64,000 bases of DNA. It comes from Chinchilla lanigera. Taxonomy: Eukaryota > Chordata > Mammalia > Rodentia > Chinchillidae. Shown here piece after piece: positions 1-13,126 of this stretch. Location: assembly GCF_000276665.1 (NCBI RefSeq), contig NW_004955472.1:9733443-9797442 (forward strand), given 5' to 3'. Below the pieces are notes generated by a model. It saw only the letters and a program-made list of their open reading frames with translations, was not told the origin of the DNA and searched no databases. The translations under genes were made by a program, and so were the position numbers. Each line of letters opens with the position of its first letter. Position 1 is the stretch's first letter.

Positions 1-86
1 CTATACAATGTCGGGTAAGTATAAATATTAGTGGAAAAATAATTAGGAGTAAATATTAGTGTAAAAAATAATTGCAAGTAGCTGTT

Positions 87-198
87 TTTTTTGTTTTGTT
101 TTGTTTTGTTTTTGTTTTTTTCTCCGGTACCAGGAACTGAACTCACGACCTTGCTCTTGCCAGGCAGGCGCTTTGCCGCTGAGCTAAATCCCCAGCCC
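87..198 (-). mobile_element. ID-type tRNA-derived SINE, minus strand
   Basis: The reverse complement reads as the young ID SINE of this genome: a tRNA-like head with TTTAGCTCAGCGG (A box) and a GTTC-type B box, then an A-rich tail seen here as T-rich sequence on the left. It is flanked by an exact target-site duplication, GCAAGTAGCTGTT, at 74-86 and 199-211. Exact flanks and a well-kept body point to a recent L1-mediated insertion. Confidence 0.93.
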
Positions 199-211
199 GC
201 AAGTAGCTGTT

Positions 212-727
212 AATGGTCTTAAAAAGTACAGAAAATGTAACAAAGATGAATAAAAATCCTTATTTGATAAAATAGTAAAGGACTCTTTGAATAGAGACTA
301 TTTGAACAGATATTCAAGGAAGTTGACAAGCAAGTCCAGTATTCTCTGGGCAAGACTGCCTGAGGAAGAAGAGCAGGACAGAGACACTGAAGCAGAATGG
401 TTTTCAGATTTCCAGAAGAGCCCAGGGTAGTTTGTGCTCATGGAAGAGAAGCCAGTAAAATATGTCAAAGGACATAGTAGAAACATTCACTTATATCATG
501 CCTTCTGTCATGAGGGAAACCCCAGGAAGGATTTCCAGAAAAGGAATGCCAGGATCAACTCCACAGGTTAACGAGTCACTATGGCTTCTGCATTGAGCAC
601 CAAGGGCAGAAAAGGAAGGCCACTATAAAGCCAATGTAACAATTCAGTAATGTGACTGAACTGCTAAATTCAGCAATTCTGATGAACTGCTAAACTGCGA
701 GGATGATAACTACCATGAGGTTAAAAG
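212..727. other. unannotated AT-rich stretch
   Basis: Nothing I can assign. It holds only a short minus-strand ORF (298-486, 62 codons) with no recognisable domain. Confidence 0.5.
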
Positions 728-1168
728 TGGGTATCATGAGTTTGGACCTAAGCTGTTCCCCAAAAGGCTCAAGTGTTGAAAGTTTGATCCTGAGTGTAAC
801 AAGATTTAGAGCTCAAGCTTTGGGAAGTGATTCCAGCATGAGTAGCATAACCCCATTTGTAAGCAATTGGCAGATTCATAATTCGATGCCATTATCAGAA
901 GGTAAGGCCTAGCTTGAATAAAATAGGTCACTGGTGGTCATGTGCTTAAAGTGCATATATATTCCTCACCCCTTTTGCTCTCTCTTTGCTGCCTGGCTGC
1001 TGAAAATGAACACTTTTGTCTCCACAGGCTCTTGTGACAGACTCACAATTGATAGAGCCAGACAAGCATGGACAAAAACCTCTGAATCCATGAGAAAAAA
1101 TAAGTCTTTCCTTTTTTAAGTTGATTTCTTAAATATTTTGTCACAATGACAGAAAGCTGACTAACACA
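728..1168 (+). mobile_element. MaLR-type LTR (MT/MLT-like), plus strand
   Basis: The 3' end has the typical MaLR ending, ATTTTGTCACAATGACAGAAAGCTGACTAACACA in two readable halves around 1135-1168, preceded by a degenerate AATAAA-like region. The 5' part (GAGTTTGGACC, GTGTTGAAAG) also follows the MaLR pattern. It seems a solo LTR, since no internal region follows. Two short ORFs inside (703-912, 934-1119) are chance. The exact subfamily and left border are uncertain. Confidence 0.65.
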
Positions 1169-2869
1169 GTATACATATTTGTCATGCATTTCAAGTATAA
1201 ATCTATAGAACTTGCTATTAAATGGGACCTAGTGAATGGAAGAAAAAGAAATAAAAGCTAACATCAAGGTTTTTTTTGCAGGAGCAGCTGGAGAAATGGA
1301 GGTACACTGTCCTGGAATCCAGGAGACAGAAAAGGTACAAGTACTGAAAAGTTTGGAAATCAAAAAGTTACAATATGATTCTTTTGACATGTCAAGAGTA
1401 AAGAAATCATGTCAGATATTATTGAATGTTATCAAGCTATAAGAGAAGGGTGGAATAAATGTATTTCTGGACTACTTGAAGTTAACCAGTTTCTATGGTA
1501 GTATATATGTGCTCTATCATTATTCATTAAAACTGATAAAGCTCTACATAAGAGCAGGTCTTTACTATTGATTGGAGCTTGCATATAAATACTGTATGAT
1601 TTCCATCACAATTTGAAGTTCACACATACTATTATCATTGTTTATCAAATGAGCACATAACAGAGTAATTTATTTTAAGAGCTGGAAAAACTGTATCTTC
1701 TAATTGCTAGGTAAAGTTCTTTTCACTGTACCCCATGTCCCACTTATACGGGCAATAGGATCATCTTCAACTCAAGATGGTCCTCATCTTATACCATGGT
1801 GTGGATTCCCTATGGTTCTCTAAGTGTTCATGTTTTGTTAAATGTAATACAAGTAAACAATAGTAAAGAAAATATAAAAAGCAATCTTCTTAGTTCTATA
1901 AAAAATAAAGTTTCATAATAAAATAACTGGAAAATAAGAATAGTTAATACACTGTGTAACATGATCTTAAAGGATAGCCAAAATGTTACTCCAGGTACAA
2001 GGTATAGACAAAAAAAGGACTCTCTTCAAAAGAAGAAACAAGTAAAAACACAAAGCTGTCTTTTCAATGAACAAAGAGAAACTAGCACTATAAATTAAAC
2101 AAATGGGCATAATAACATCCAAAGGCTCTTCACATTCACCAAGTAAGGTTGTTAGTAGTTCAAAGTTAAGGAAATAGTCCTCTATGTTTGAAATATTCGC
2201 AAAGTACTTTATGTTACCAGGGTTAACATAAAGAAGGGTGAAGAAATATTTGTTTTAACGCCAATCTGAGAGGAGGAAAGAAGGAGAAAAATAGAATTCC
2301 AAGGAATATTTTAACAATGTAGAACTAAGAATCATGTGAAGAAATGAATATGATCTATAATTTGTGTCCTTTACATTTTATATTTTTAAATATAAATCAC
2401 TAAAATCAGATGCACATTTTGCCATATTTCCCACATTTTCACTTGTACTAAATTTGCTACTCTCTTTTATTTTAGTCACAATCAGATTTTTAATTAGTTT
2501 TCATCTTTTGTTCTGGCAGAGGGTAATCCTTTATAACAAGCTTCACTATATTCCAGGCAGAATAAGAAGGAATTTATATTCATGATGGTTACAGTGGAGT
2601 GCCAAAGAAGAGTAAATAAAACTATTTCTGTCAACATAAAATGAATGTCATGCAGGAGGAAAATGTGTAAACCCTACCAGTGTAACATGAAAGATCAGTT
2701 AATGTGCTTGATGCCAAGCAAAAAATAAAATTGATTAACATTTTTGTTGAGGGACTGGAGAGTTATTATATCAAAGGGGACTAGAGAACTGGACATGAAA
2801 TTCAGAACAGAGTCAATGTAATCTAAGAAGCCATGAAGCTAATCGTGTGAGAGTTTGGTTGTAGGGAAG
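1169..2869. other. unannotated AT-rich stretch
   Basis: No gene, recognisable repeat or long ORF. The ORF at 1236-1442 has a hydrophilic Lys/Glu-rich product with no motif and is most likely chance. Confidence 0.5.
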
Positions 2870-3540
2870 AAATGTGGGGTGTTGCCACCACCAGGCATTA
2901 TTCTCTAAAGGCTATTGCTGGAATCTCAAACACTATTTTTAGTACTCCCAGTGAGCACTGGACACTACATTCTAAAACTACATTTTAAGGTTCCCAAGAG
3001 TAGTCTCCAATTAACCAGCTAATCTGCCTTCGGTTGATCAAGACAGTCCCAACATTTCCCTCATGTTGTAAAGAATTTAGGCAGGATTATTCCTAACACA
3101 GGCTCCTGAACTCCCTTGTTTTAAAAATTTGCAACTATAAATTCTTTTCCTGCCCCTTTAACATGCAAATCTTCTGGCTTTCTGCCAATTTGATAGCTAG
3201 TGAATACCTTTTTCAAGAACCTGGGAGATATCCCATTGAAACATACACATTAAAGAAGATTGTATCTGTATCTCCAAGCCTGTGTGGGGAGGTAGGATTT
3301 TAACTTTAACATAGAAGTTCCAATTAGTAAACACCGATGGTTTAATTGCACTTGCCAGTTAATGCACCAATATCCTCCAGAACTTCTTACTAGATCAACC
3401 TGGTGCTTAAAACTCTTCTACATTTTTATATCAAGGAAGTTGACTTCACTCTCTCTCCTCCTACAGTAGTCTTAAATAAACCTTCTTTTCCTATTCATTT
3501 TTGCAAGTGCAAATTTTGACATATTCTAGATTCTACGGGC
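2870..3540 (+). mobile_element. possible ERVL/MLT2-like solo LTR
   Basis: The block has features usual in ERVL-class LTRs: an octamer-like ACATGCAAAT near 3163-3172, a pyrimidine-rich run ending in an AAATAAACCTTC polyadenylation-like signal near 3474, and CCACCACCAGGCATT near the left. I recognise the pattern, not the family. Borders are approximate and no target-site duplication was found. It contains no viral coding sequence. Confidence 0.35.
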
Positions 3541-4807
3541 TGCAGTGAATAAATATGTGAACGTTTATAGCTTTATAGGTAGATACAGAATCCTACATTT
3601 CACTAAGATTCAGAATACAAAACAAAACAAAAAAATTCCCAGACACAAGAAGTAAGGTTTCATACAGAGGTCAGAAACAGATTAACACTTATTACTCCCC
3701 ACAGTAGAATATCTAAGGAAAGATTGCTTTTTCTTGCCCATACTGAAGAATAATACTCTCATAATAATAGTAAGTAAGCCTTTTTCCCTGTTACTGTGAA
3801 TTTTCTTTACGTTCCTGAGACTGGGTTTTGTGACAGAAAGCATCTTCAAAATTATCTTTGTTAGCCTGGGTTCACCCATATAGCTGGAAATGGTAAGCAA
3901 CTCGTCATACTGATAAAAAGTGTTTGTTGAGTAAACTCAAGGCACTTAAAACTTTTTAACAAATGAAGTGTCGTAAAGATTACAACCTTCAAAAAATGTT
4001 ATATCATAGAGCTTAAATAACAACCATTAATAAAAAAATATAAATTATCATCACTTTACAATTACAAATTTACTAGGTCTACAACATAACCTGAAGGCTA
4101 TAGAAATAGTTTAAAATTTTAAAATATAACTAGAACAAGTTTAAAACAAGGTGTAGATTTGAACTTTATTTTGTCTGCTTCCCAAGTCGTGTAGTAGCCA
4201 TATTTTTGTATTCTAAATAGAGGGACATACATAGTACTACTGGAGGAGCACCGTTGTTAGTCCTGATCCAGTTTAATTAACATGCTATATTAAAAGATTT
4301 GAATTAACATGCAAAGAATTTTTATCAGAAAATATAGCTTTCACTTTACCCTACCACTCCATCTACAGTTTTTTTTCTTTCACTTTTGGTTATCATGTAT
4401 TAACAGTCTGTGTTAATGGGGCTCCTTGTAGTATTTACACATATGTATACAATATGCACTGATCAAATCCAACCTGTTTTAATCCACCCTCTGTTCCACC
4501 AATTTCGTCTACTGTCCCCTCTTCTCAGTGTAATTTGTTATTTTTCACCTGACACGTCGGAGAGAGGGCATGAGTGCGTGTAATTCTGCATCTAATGGCC
4601 ATCTATGCATAGTGCATCCTCCTTCTCCCAATCCACTTTAAACTCACTCCAATTCTTTTTTTATAGATCCAACCCAACCTGGTCCTTACCAGGTCAGTTT
4701 TAAGCCTCACTTGTCTGATCATTTGGCAATATTTGTTAAACCTTTCTTTTTTCTTGATTTTTGTGACAATTTTTCTCTTTGTTTTTGTCTTATCTTCCTG
4801 ATTCCTG
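3541..4807. other. unannotated stretch, possible old L1 3' fragment
   Basis: Around 4380-4740, pyrimidine-rich text with ACACATATGTATAC resembles L1 3' UTR material of rodents, but the match is weak. The rest shows nothing. Confidence 0.25.
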
Positions 4808-5112
4808 GCTGGGATTCTCTATTACGGAGCTCCTTCACTCTTTAGAGTCTCTCCTTTCTCATTAGGAAATTGGGTGCTGAGCTCCAGTTTGGCAAAAACT
4901 TACGTATCAGTAGTAGATTTCCCAGAATCCAAAAGATTTTGTATACTTGCCTAGGTCTTGATCAACAAATCTGATTTAAGTGAGTGACTAACTTGATAGT
5001 TACTCTACCAGGGTTTGGGGTGACTGAGCTGGCGTGATCCTATGCTCCAAGAATTCTTCTGAAATTTATTCAAAATTCGATCTGACTTCTTTAAAGAAGT
5101 TAATTGATATCA
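4808..5112 (+). repeat. 305-bp dispersed direct repeat, copy 1
   Basis: This copy aligns without gaps to 6803-7107 in the same orientation. By eye roughly 20-25 differences, about 93% identity. The shared unit runs from GCTGGGATTCTCT to GATATCA, and flanks diverge sharply on both sides. The family is not recognised. Confidence 0.85.
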
Positions 5113-6055
5113 ACTTGTGCATTATACTTCACTTTTCTAAATTACAACTTTATTTAATGCCTTGGGGTTTCTTTTGCTTTTTGTATCTCTGAACTCTATT
5201 TGCTACATAAACACTATAGGGGATCTCAACCCACCACAGGTTTTAAAATATTGTATAAATAATGATAGTATTTAAGTCTTTACTGATTGCCTAGGTTTTT
5301 CCTTAGAACTCTAGATTTATATAAATACACTCGCCTACTCAACAACTTGGCTATAGGAGACAATTGTAGTTGTATATAATTTAAAACAGACCCTATTTTT
5401 AAAAACCCATAAAATTGTACACCATGTTGGCTTCAAATTTATGCGTGAATTAGCTTTATCAGTGATCGTGGCTACTCTCAATTAGAGCTGATCTAAGTTT
5501 GTGTCCTCTTGCTGGGTTCACACACGCCCACTATGCTGAGAAGAGGTTTTAATTCAAAGCAGGATGCCTTTACATTTATCCACGTGTTATGAGACTCCAA
5601 GTGACTAATTTATGATTTTTTTCATGCTTTATAAGAGAGTACACTGAGAAATACTTTATAGTGTTAAGATAATGCCCTATGAAACACACCAGTGGAATGT
5701 AATTGTAATAAATTTTCCACCACGAAGATGAAATTATCAAGTTAAAAATTGAATGTTAAAACCATTTGTTGCTGAAGTAAATTTGATTTACCTACTTTGT
5801 TTTTCTTTCAGATTGCACAAGCTGGGAAGTTTTCAAAATTCCTCTTAATATCATGCTTGCTTTCCATTTCTAGCTCTTCAAAAATATAGTCAACTCACAG
5901 ATTAATTTAACTAGAGATTTTCTCCTTAGTGTTTCCTTATTACAAATGATTATGAGGTTTGAATTATAGAACAATTCTAATGCAACCTATTTCCACTCTT
6001 GTTTTATTATTTTAATATAGGTCATATTTGTTACTCTGTTTAAAATGGCACAATA
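5113..6055. other. spacer between the two 305-bp repeats, left part
   Basis: AT-rich with no ORF or recognised element. It has no primer-binding site after the first repeat, which argues against a simple LTR-retrotransposon reading of the pair. Confidence 0.4.
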
Positions 6056-6180
6056 GTCCAGGTTTGTTGCACATTGCTGGTATACCCAGCACTTGGAAGG
6101 ATGAGGCAAGAGGATTGACACAAATTCACAGCTAGCCTACACTACGTAGTCGACACGGTCTCAAAAAAATTTTAAAAAGA
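6056..6180 (+). mobile_element. B1-like (7SL-derived) SINE, old
   Basis: Readable B1 landmarks in order: TGCTGGTATACCCAGCACTTGGAAGG, GATGAGGCAAGAGGATTG, CACAGCTAGCCTACACTACGTAG, and a GTCTCAAAAAAA tail. The spacing is that of a B1 monomer. It is diverged and followed by a GA-rich simple repeat at 6182-6215. Confidence 0.75.
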
Positions 6181-6181
6181 A

Positions 6182-6216
6182 CAAAGAGAGAGACAGAGGG
6201 AGAGAGAGAGAAAGAA
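6182..6216. repeat. (GA)n-rich simple repeat
   Basis: Imperfect AGAG/ACAG run directly after the B1 tail, probably grown from that A-rich tail. Confidence 0.8.
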
Positions 6217-6802
6217 AAATCAACATCCTCAAAAATACGCAAAACAGAAAAATTCAGAATTCAAATTGGTTGCAATTCAGCTCAATAAAAAAAGGCACAA
6301 GAAAGCTGATATGTGAATATTATCTATATAGATATTAGAAAATAGGAAGAGCCAAAAATAAATATTTTCTATTAATTAGTATTGGGATATGATAGACTTT
6401 ATTAAATGAGAAGAAACTATAGAAAAGAATGATATGAGTTTGCTTGATTTTACGAGTTAAAGGATTCTTACCCAATGGGTCATTTGATTATAAACTCTCA
6501 AAATCTGACATATTCATGGTCTCCAAATGTCATTTTTCTGGAGCTAGGATTTTAGACTCTGAGTTTTGGACTGAGGGTGGCCTCACGATGTGGAACTCAC
6601 TTGAGAGAATTTTAAGGACTGTCAGCTAATACACAGGAATTTGGGGATCGTTACTGAAAATGCCACAGGGAGCTGATGTAAAGGCAAAATATTTCTCTGC
6701 ATGTTCGTGTGACTAAGGCTATACATTTCAGTACATTTCTGTTCACTGTATTTCTACTCTGTTTCCTAATGCTTGAGTCCACTTTTAATAACCTGCTTGC
6801 GG

Positions 6803-7107
6803 GCTGGGATTCTCTATCATGGAGCTCCTCCACTCTTTAGAGTCTCTCCTTTCTCATTAGGAAATTAGGTGCTAAGCCCCAGTAAAGCAAAAACTTAAGT
6901 ATCAGTAGTAGATTTCCAAGAATCCAAAAGATTTTGTATACTTGCCTAGGTCTTGATCAACAAATCTGATTTAAGTGAGTGACTAGCTTGATTGTTACTC
7001 TGCCAGGGTTTTGGGTGACTGAGCTGGCTTGATCCTATGCTCCAAGAATTCTTCTGAAAGTTTTTCAACATTCGATCTGAATTCTTTAAAGAAGTTAACT
7101 GATATCA
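6803..7107 (+). repeat. 305-bp dispersed direct repeat, copy 2
   Basis: Partner of 4808-5112, equal in length and without indels. It sits about 1.7 kb downstream of the first copy's end. Confidence 0.85.
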
Positions 7108-8094
7108 GTCACTTTGCACAATAATTTCAGCAGATACTGATTAGCAGAAAGCTTTGTAGAATATAAATATAGCACAGCAATTCAAATGTAGTTGTCATGT
7201 CAGAATATTTCTTGGTAATGCATTGCTCTTGTGAGAGATACTATTAAGAAAAATTTATTGATTTTGTCATACTTATTTATTAAATACTTGTAAGCCATGA
7301 TAGAGCTGGATTTTTTAAATACATCCATAAGAATGTCCTATTAAATTTTCAGGCTACAATTCCTTTAGACTCATAACGTTTTTGTTGCACACATACAAAC
7401 ACTCACACAGTCATTCAAACACACATGCTTTAGGTGCACGGTGGAGAGCCTTGTTTCACCTCCTGTGGGAGCCATTTCACTCGCTTAAGAACCCATGTTG
7501 GAAATTCAATGTAAAAACTTGAATGAGTGTGTGGCTATAAGGGTTTATATTTTCTCAAAAAGAAACTGAAAGTGCAAACTTTCTCATTTGAGAATCTTTC
7601 TTCTGAAAACTTACAAATGAAAGAAATGGGATGTCTTTTATGAGACCTCTTTGATATTAAGGCCATCCTCCTGGCATAGTTTCATTTCCAAAGTGATAGC
7701 AGTTAGCTAAACTTAGTACTCACTGATCAAGTCTTTAATAACTATACGTACAAATCTGATTTTGTGCCCGTTAAATTTTTTTCTCCTTAACTTTCTTTCA
7801 TGCTGAACTTTCTTCATGACTTCCTTTTCATTCATTTCCTTATCTCTAATCAGTTTTCTCCTATGGTGTCATTCAATTACTTTCAGTGACAGAGTGAAAT
7901 CCCCTTCAGATAGTGCTAGAAACTCACCAACATCTGACCTCCCAATGTGCCTGTGAGACAATGACTTTGGGAAACACCTGGCCACCGCGAATGAATGTAA
8001 TTTATTATCACGTAAGCAACCGAGTGAAATTATTGGGTAATAGTTACAGAGCCGCCTGCACAGTAAAGCAAAATTTGGAGATGAACTGCACTGC
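7108..8094. other. unannotated stretch before the gap
   Basis: No gene or repeat recognised. A short CA-rich run (ACACATACAAACACTCACACAG) lies near 7388. Confidence 0.45.
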
Positions 8095-8943
8095 NNNNNN
8101 NNNNNNNNNNNNNNNNNNNNNNNNNNNNNNNNNNNNNNNNNNNNNNNNNNNNNNNNNNNNNNNNNNNNNNNNNNNNNNNNNNNNNNNNNNNNNNNNNNNN
8201 NNNNNNNNNNNNNNNNNNNNNNNNNNNNNNNNNNNNNNNNNNNNNNNNNNNNNNNNNNNNNNNNNNNNNNNNNNNNNNNNNNNNNNNNNNNNNNNNNNNN
8301 NNNNNNNNNNNNNNNNNNNNNNNNNNNNNNNNNNNNNNNNNNNNNNNNNNNNNNNNNNNNNNNNNNNNNNNNNNNNNNNNNNNNNNNNNNNNNNNNNNNN
8401 NNNNNNNNNNNNNNNNNNNNNNNNNNNNNNNNNNNNNNNNNNNNNNNNNNNNNNNNNNNNNNNNNNNNNNNNNNNNNNNNNNNNNNNNNNNNNNNNNNNN
8501 NNNNNNNNNNNNNNNNNNNNNNNNNNNNNNNNNNNNNNNNNNNNNNNNNNNNNNNNNNNNNNNNNNNNNNNNNNNNNNNNNNNNNNNNNNNNNNNNNNNN
8601 NNNNNNNNNNNNNNNNNNNNNNNNNNNNNNNNNNNNNNNNNNNNNNNNNNNNNNNNNNNNNNNNNNNNNNNNNNNNNNNNNNNNNNNNNNNNNNNNNNNN
8701 NNNNNNNNNNNNNNNNNNNNNNNNNNNNNNNNNNNNNNNNNNNNNNNNNNNNNNNNNNNNNNNNNNNNNNNNNNNNNNNNNNNNNNNNNNNNNNNNNNNN
8801 NNNNNNNNNNNNNNNNNNNNNNNNNNNNNNNNNNNNNNNNNNNNNNNNNNNNNNNNNNNNNNNNNNNNNNNNNNNNNNNNNNNNNNNNNNNNNNNNNNNN
8901 NNNNNNNNNNNNNNNNNNNNNNNNNNNNNNNNNNNNNNNNNNN
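8095..8943. other. assembly gap, 849 N
   Basis: Run of N. The right edge starts with (AT)n, so a low-complexity tract may have caused the gap. Apparent ORFs across it have no meaning. Confidence 0.99.
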
Positions 8944-11900
8944 ATATATATATTCCATAAGAACAACAAGCAAAATGTTTGTAGTGACTTAAAACCAAAA
9001 GAATAGTTGTAAATTTTTAAAACATAAACTTCTAATTTCTGACCAATATGCAAAAGCTATGACAGAAAGTCTAAAACGTGGGTTTCATTTTAATAGATAT
9101 GAATAAAAATTAGATAATAGTATGTGTCATTTCTATAGTTTATTTTCCAATTACTTTACCATCTATATCAGCCAAAACAAAATATTTCAACTTGAATTTT
9201 ATTTTTCATGTTTAAGATTTCTTTTGATGAGTTATTTTAAAACACACTTAATTATTTAAGAAGAAATCTGCATTTGTTTAAAAATTTATTCTCCTATTCA
9301 ACAAGATTTTCAGTGGAAGATGGCTATGTGTGGACAGTTGGCCACCTATTTTGCAATCAGAATTGCATGGTTTAATCCCTGTTATGTTCTTAACTTTTCT
9401 TAAACTCAAATTGCTTAAGAATAGCTACTTCCAAAATTTAATGTTGGGATCAAACAAAATCTAGTACACACTTGGTTCAAATAAATATTTGTTGACTCTA
9501 AATGAATAAGTTTCATATTGATGCTGTGTTCTATATTTTAATATTTATTTTCCATCATTGATTTATCTACAGACACATCAATATTTTGTACATCAAAGTA
9601 GGATGTGTGCTTCATTCATACATACTGAGACTATGCTTAATTCATACATACTGAAACTAAAATATTTTAAATGTTTATTGTTTCTCAATGCAATTAAAAT
9701 ACATATTTTATTGGTCTTTTTCAACACGTACTTTTATTAGAAAGTAGCATTTACCAATTTTGAGGTATTTAATTTGACTGCAATATTATTTACACTTTGA
9801 GGAAATGTAAAGACCACCAGTAAATGCCAAGATATCTTGAACCTGCCAAATCAATAAACATGTGTGATTTTTTTAAAGTCATTCTTTTTGCAAAACCTAT
9901 TGCTAAATATTTCTGCATTGTTTCTTTATTTGATCAAATTTTGTACCTTTCCTTTTTAGCCACCTGGAACAGCTTCCATTGTAGGATTTTTCTATCAGTA
10001 TCCACTGAAAGTGCCACATCTGTCTGGGTTTATGTGCTATTCCACAGGGGTGTCAAAGCAATCTGCAGCAGTACAGTCCACTGTGTGCAGTTATGACTTC
10101 TTCATTTTCCATCCTGCCAAGTCTCTGCTTAGCTGTTTTTACATTCTGTTATTGTTCTCCTGATATTTTCAGATTGGTTTCAGTTTATTCCTCTGTGGAT
10201 GTTTTTAAAAGTGTTAGATATTAAATTAAATGCTGTATATTTCCTTCCACATAAAATTCATCTCATTCTTTTAGCTATCCTTTCATATTTCAAGTTTCAT
10301 TTAAGTAATAAATAGTCCCAGAACTAGTTCAGCAAATTCCAGTGTTTTGGTTTTCAATATATTTTTAAAGTTGTATTCTTATTAATATTTTTACTAATTT
10401 CTAAGGAAAAAATTATGGTTTTAAACACTTTTAAGGTGGAAAGAGTGAATTTGCAGCTTGTGAGTCCTTTATATTAAGCAAACTGTGTTTTCAAGATCTC
10501 ACTTATGTTAAGATAAAATTAAAGTTATGATAACACTAGGAAAGTTATTTATCTTTCTTTCCACTTCTATATACTCTTTAAAAGCATCATATCTCTAATA
10601 AATTTTGCATAATATTTAGTTTTCAGGTTTATTAGTGAATAAATATTTTTGGCAACTACATACCAACCAACATTTTTCTTACATTATACATACTTGCTTG
10701 ATCTAAGATAGAAAGGTCCAATATTACTTCATATTTTACATGCTACAAATAGTTTAGAACCATTGGTGTTCCAGAAGCAATCTAGTACTAATTTAGACAG
10801 TTTGAATTTCTAAATTGAGGACATTTGTAAACAAATAAATGAAATAACCTGTGTGTTTTTCCAAAGAAAGCAGATGATTTCAGACCCATTTCAGCATTAT
10901 TTTTAATACCTCCTCCATTATATTGGTGGAAAACATCTTCAAAAATAGGCAACACATTCTTAAGGTCCTGTTTCCTAAGGACATATTTTATGCAATCACT
11001 CCCACTGGCTGGACTGTGTGGATTTCCATTAGGGCAAATATCAAGCTGGACTGTGAGTGATAATTTGTTCCTTCATTTCGTAGAGCTAAACACACATTGT
11101 ATTCCCAGTGACCACTAAGCCAAAGTACAGAGCAGTCAGAATCACCAGACCATCCAAAATAAAATCAGACAGCAGATTAATTCTAAATTATGCATAAAAT
11201 TATTAAATTTTAGGAATATTAGAAATTGCCAGAAGCCTCCATTGGAAATAAAGTACACAATAAAGACCAAAATATATATGTTGGTATTTATTTTGTTTTT
11301 GTTTTTGTTTTTAAACTCTTGATTTTCACCTCAGTTTATTTCTTCACATTATACAAGACCTGATTTGCTGAGGGAGCACACAGCATGCCAAATAACATTC
11401 CTTAAAAAGCACTTGGCATTTGTTTTTCTAAATATAATATATGTGAACAAATTTTCATCCTTTCAAAGAAAGCCCATGACTCTTTTAAAAAGTTTTTAAA
11501 AGTCCAAACCTTTGTTTTATTATTAAGTATGGAGGATTCTTTGTTTCCTATGGAGAGTAAAATGGAAAGATCTCATTTTGTGTAGTGGCTTTTGCATCTT
11601 TAAACAGTCTAATATTGCACAGAAATTCAGAAATATTTGACATCTCCTTTCTTCAAACATTTCTAAGTTAAAAACATTTTTTTACAAATTTTCCCTCAAG
11701 GCTAGTCCTTTCAGTTAAATTTAAATGGCCTATAGATATTGCTATTCTACTTTTCTAGAAACTTCAATAGTACAGAAACATTTACCTCACTATGAAATTA
11801 TAGTCTCTAGTTCTAAGAGGTAGACTAAGGTTCCTTTGGCATCTGATGAACTTTAAAATCCAACCTGCCAGGGCATTTCTCCCAAAACCTTGCCAAGGCA

Positions 11901-11979
11901 ACATGGAAAGTGAGTTACAGTCTGGTTTCCTCTGATTTATATCAGAGTGTGCTGGCTAAATATTTCTTAGCCTTAGTTC
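8944..11979. other. unannotated AT-rich stretch
   Basis: Very AT-rich and low in CpG. A TAAATATTTGTTGA-type ending near 9480-9495 could be the 3' end of an ancient L2. Nothing else can be assigned, and the ORFs (9558-9740, 9824-10096) show no domain. Confidence 0.4.
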
Positions 11980-12345
11980 TCCTTGGCATATAAACCAACA
12001 ATTATCATTAATATTGCTCCCCAAAATATTTCTGACCGCATCTTCCGGTCACAAGTCTCTGCTTGGCCCACTTTAATTGCTCCATATGACGTCTCTCAGT
12101 CACAAGTTTGCAGCATATGGGACATGTATCATGATGTCTGATAAGGTTTGAAAGCCTGTGAGTGATTTGCCAGAGATTTCTTTTCTTCTGACTCTACAGT
12201 TGGCATCATGTGGATAGTGGCTACCTTATAGGCTTACCATCACCTTTAATGTTAGAAAGAAATAAACCTTTGTCATCTTAAGAAAAAGATTAGGGGATTT
12301 TTTTCTGCAGCATAAAGTAGCTTATATCAGTGAATCCACTGCCTA
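11980..12345 (+). mobile_element. MLT1-like MaLR LTR, plus strand, old
   Basis: The right end follows the MLT1 pattern: GAAAGAAATAAACC then TTTGTCATCTTAAG, a GATTAGGGGATT stretch, and CTGCAGCATAAAGTAGCTTATATCAG. It is strongly diverged, and the left border is a guess. Confidence 0.5.
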
Positions 12346-13126
12346 AGAGGATTCACATATAAAAGAAATATGATAAAGCTGGAAAAATCTAGAACATCTC
12401 ATGTACTGAAGAAATGTAGGTTAAACATTATCACCAAAAATTAATTCCATGTTTCTCGGTGGCCAATATGGCTGCATGAGGGTATTGATTAATGTTTCTC
12501 GTAGAGTCCATTACCTTTTCCTCAGGGTCACTTCAAGATAACTGAATATTGAAGATGCAGCTCACCCCACAATTAACTTTAAAATTCTACCTTTGATCTC
12601 TATATTTCAAGTACCAATATTGCGAAAGTTGACTGCAAGAGAACTATTTTTTCTCTAAATTTTAAGAACTAAATATTCACCTACATACTGAGCATGTCTG
12701 AGCTCTTCAATCATGCTGTGAACAAAAAAAGGACATATGGATATTATGTTAGAGGAACAATATAGCTTTCATGCCTGCAGCCCAAATTATAATAAAAGAC
12801 ACTTTTCAGCCTTAAAATCTCTATGTATAAACTATAGCAAATCTCCATTGGGCTGACCTCCCTAATATTTCTAAAAATGGCACGAATTTTCTCTCTTTAT
12901 AACCATTAACTGATTCTACATCACCTGCATTTCTCACACGAATTATTATCTCAAAACTAAAAGGTCTTCCTCCTCAAGCTTGTCCTTTTCAACACATTCT
13001 ATAGAATACAGCTTGTTAGAGCTTTTAAAAGTGCAAATATGATCATTTCACTTTCTGTCTGAAAAAGTGAAGTAGATCTAAGTTTCCCTTAGATAAAGTG
13101 AAAATGTCTTAGTAGATTTTACATAT

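Noticed and set aside
4808..7107. A complete LTR retrotransposon bounded by the 305-bp repeats
   Set aside because: No target-site duplication, primer-binding site, polypurine tract or pol-like reading was seen between them.
7869..9053. Long ORFs of 309-394 codons on both strands
   Set aside because: They run through 849 N; only short real ends are translated.
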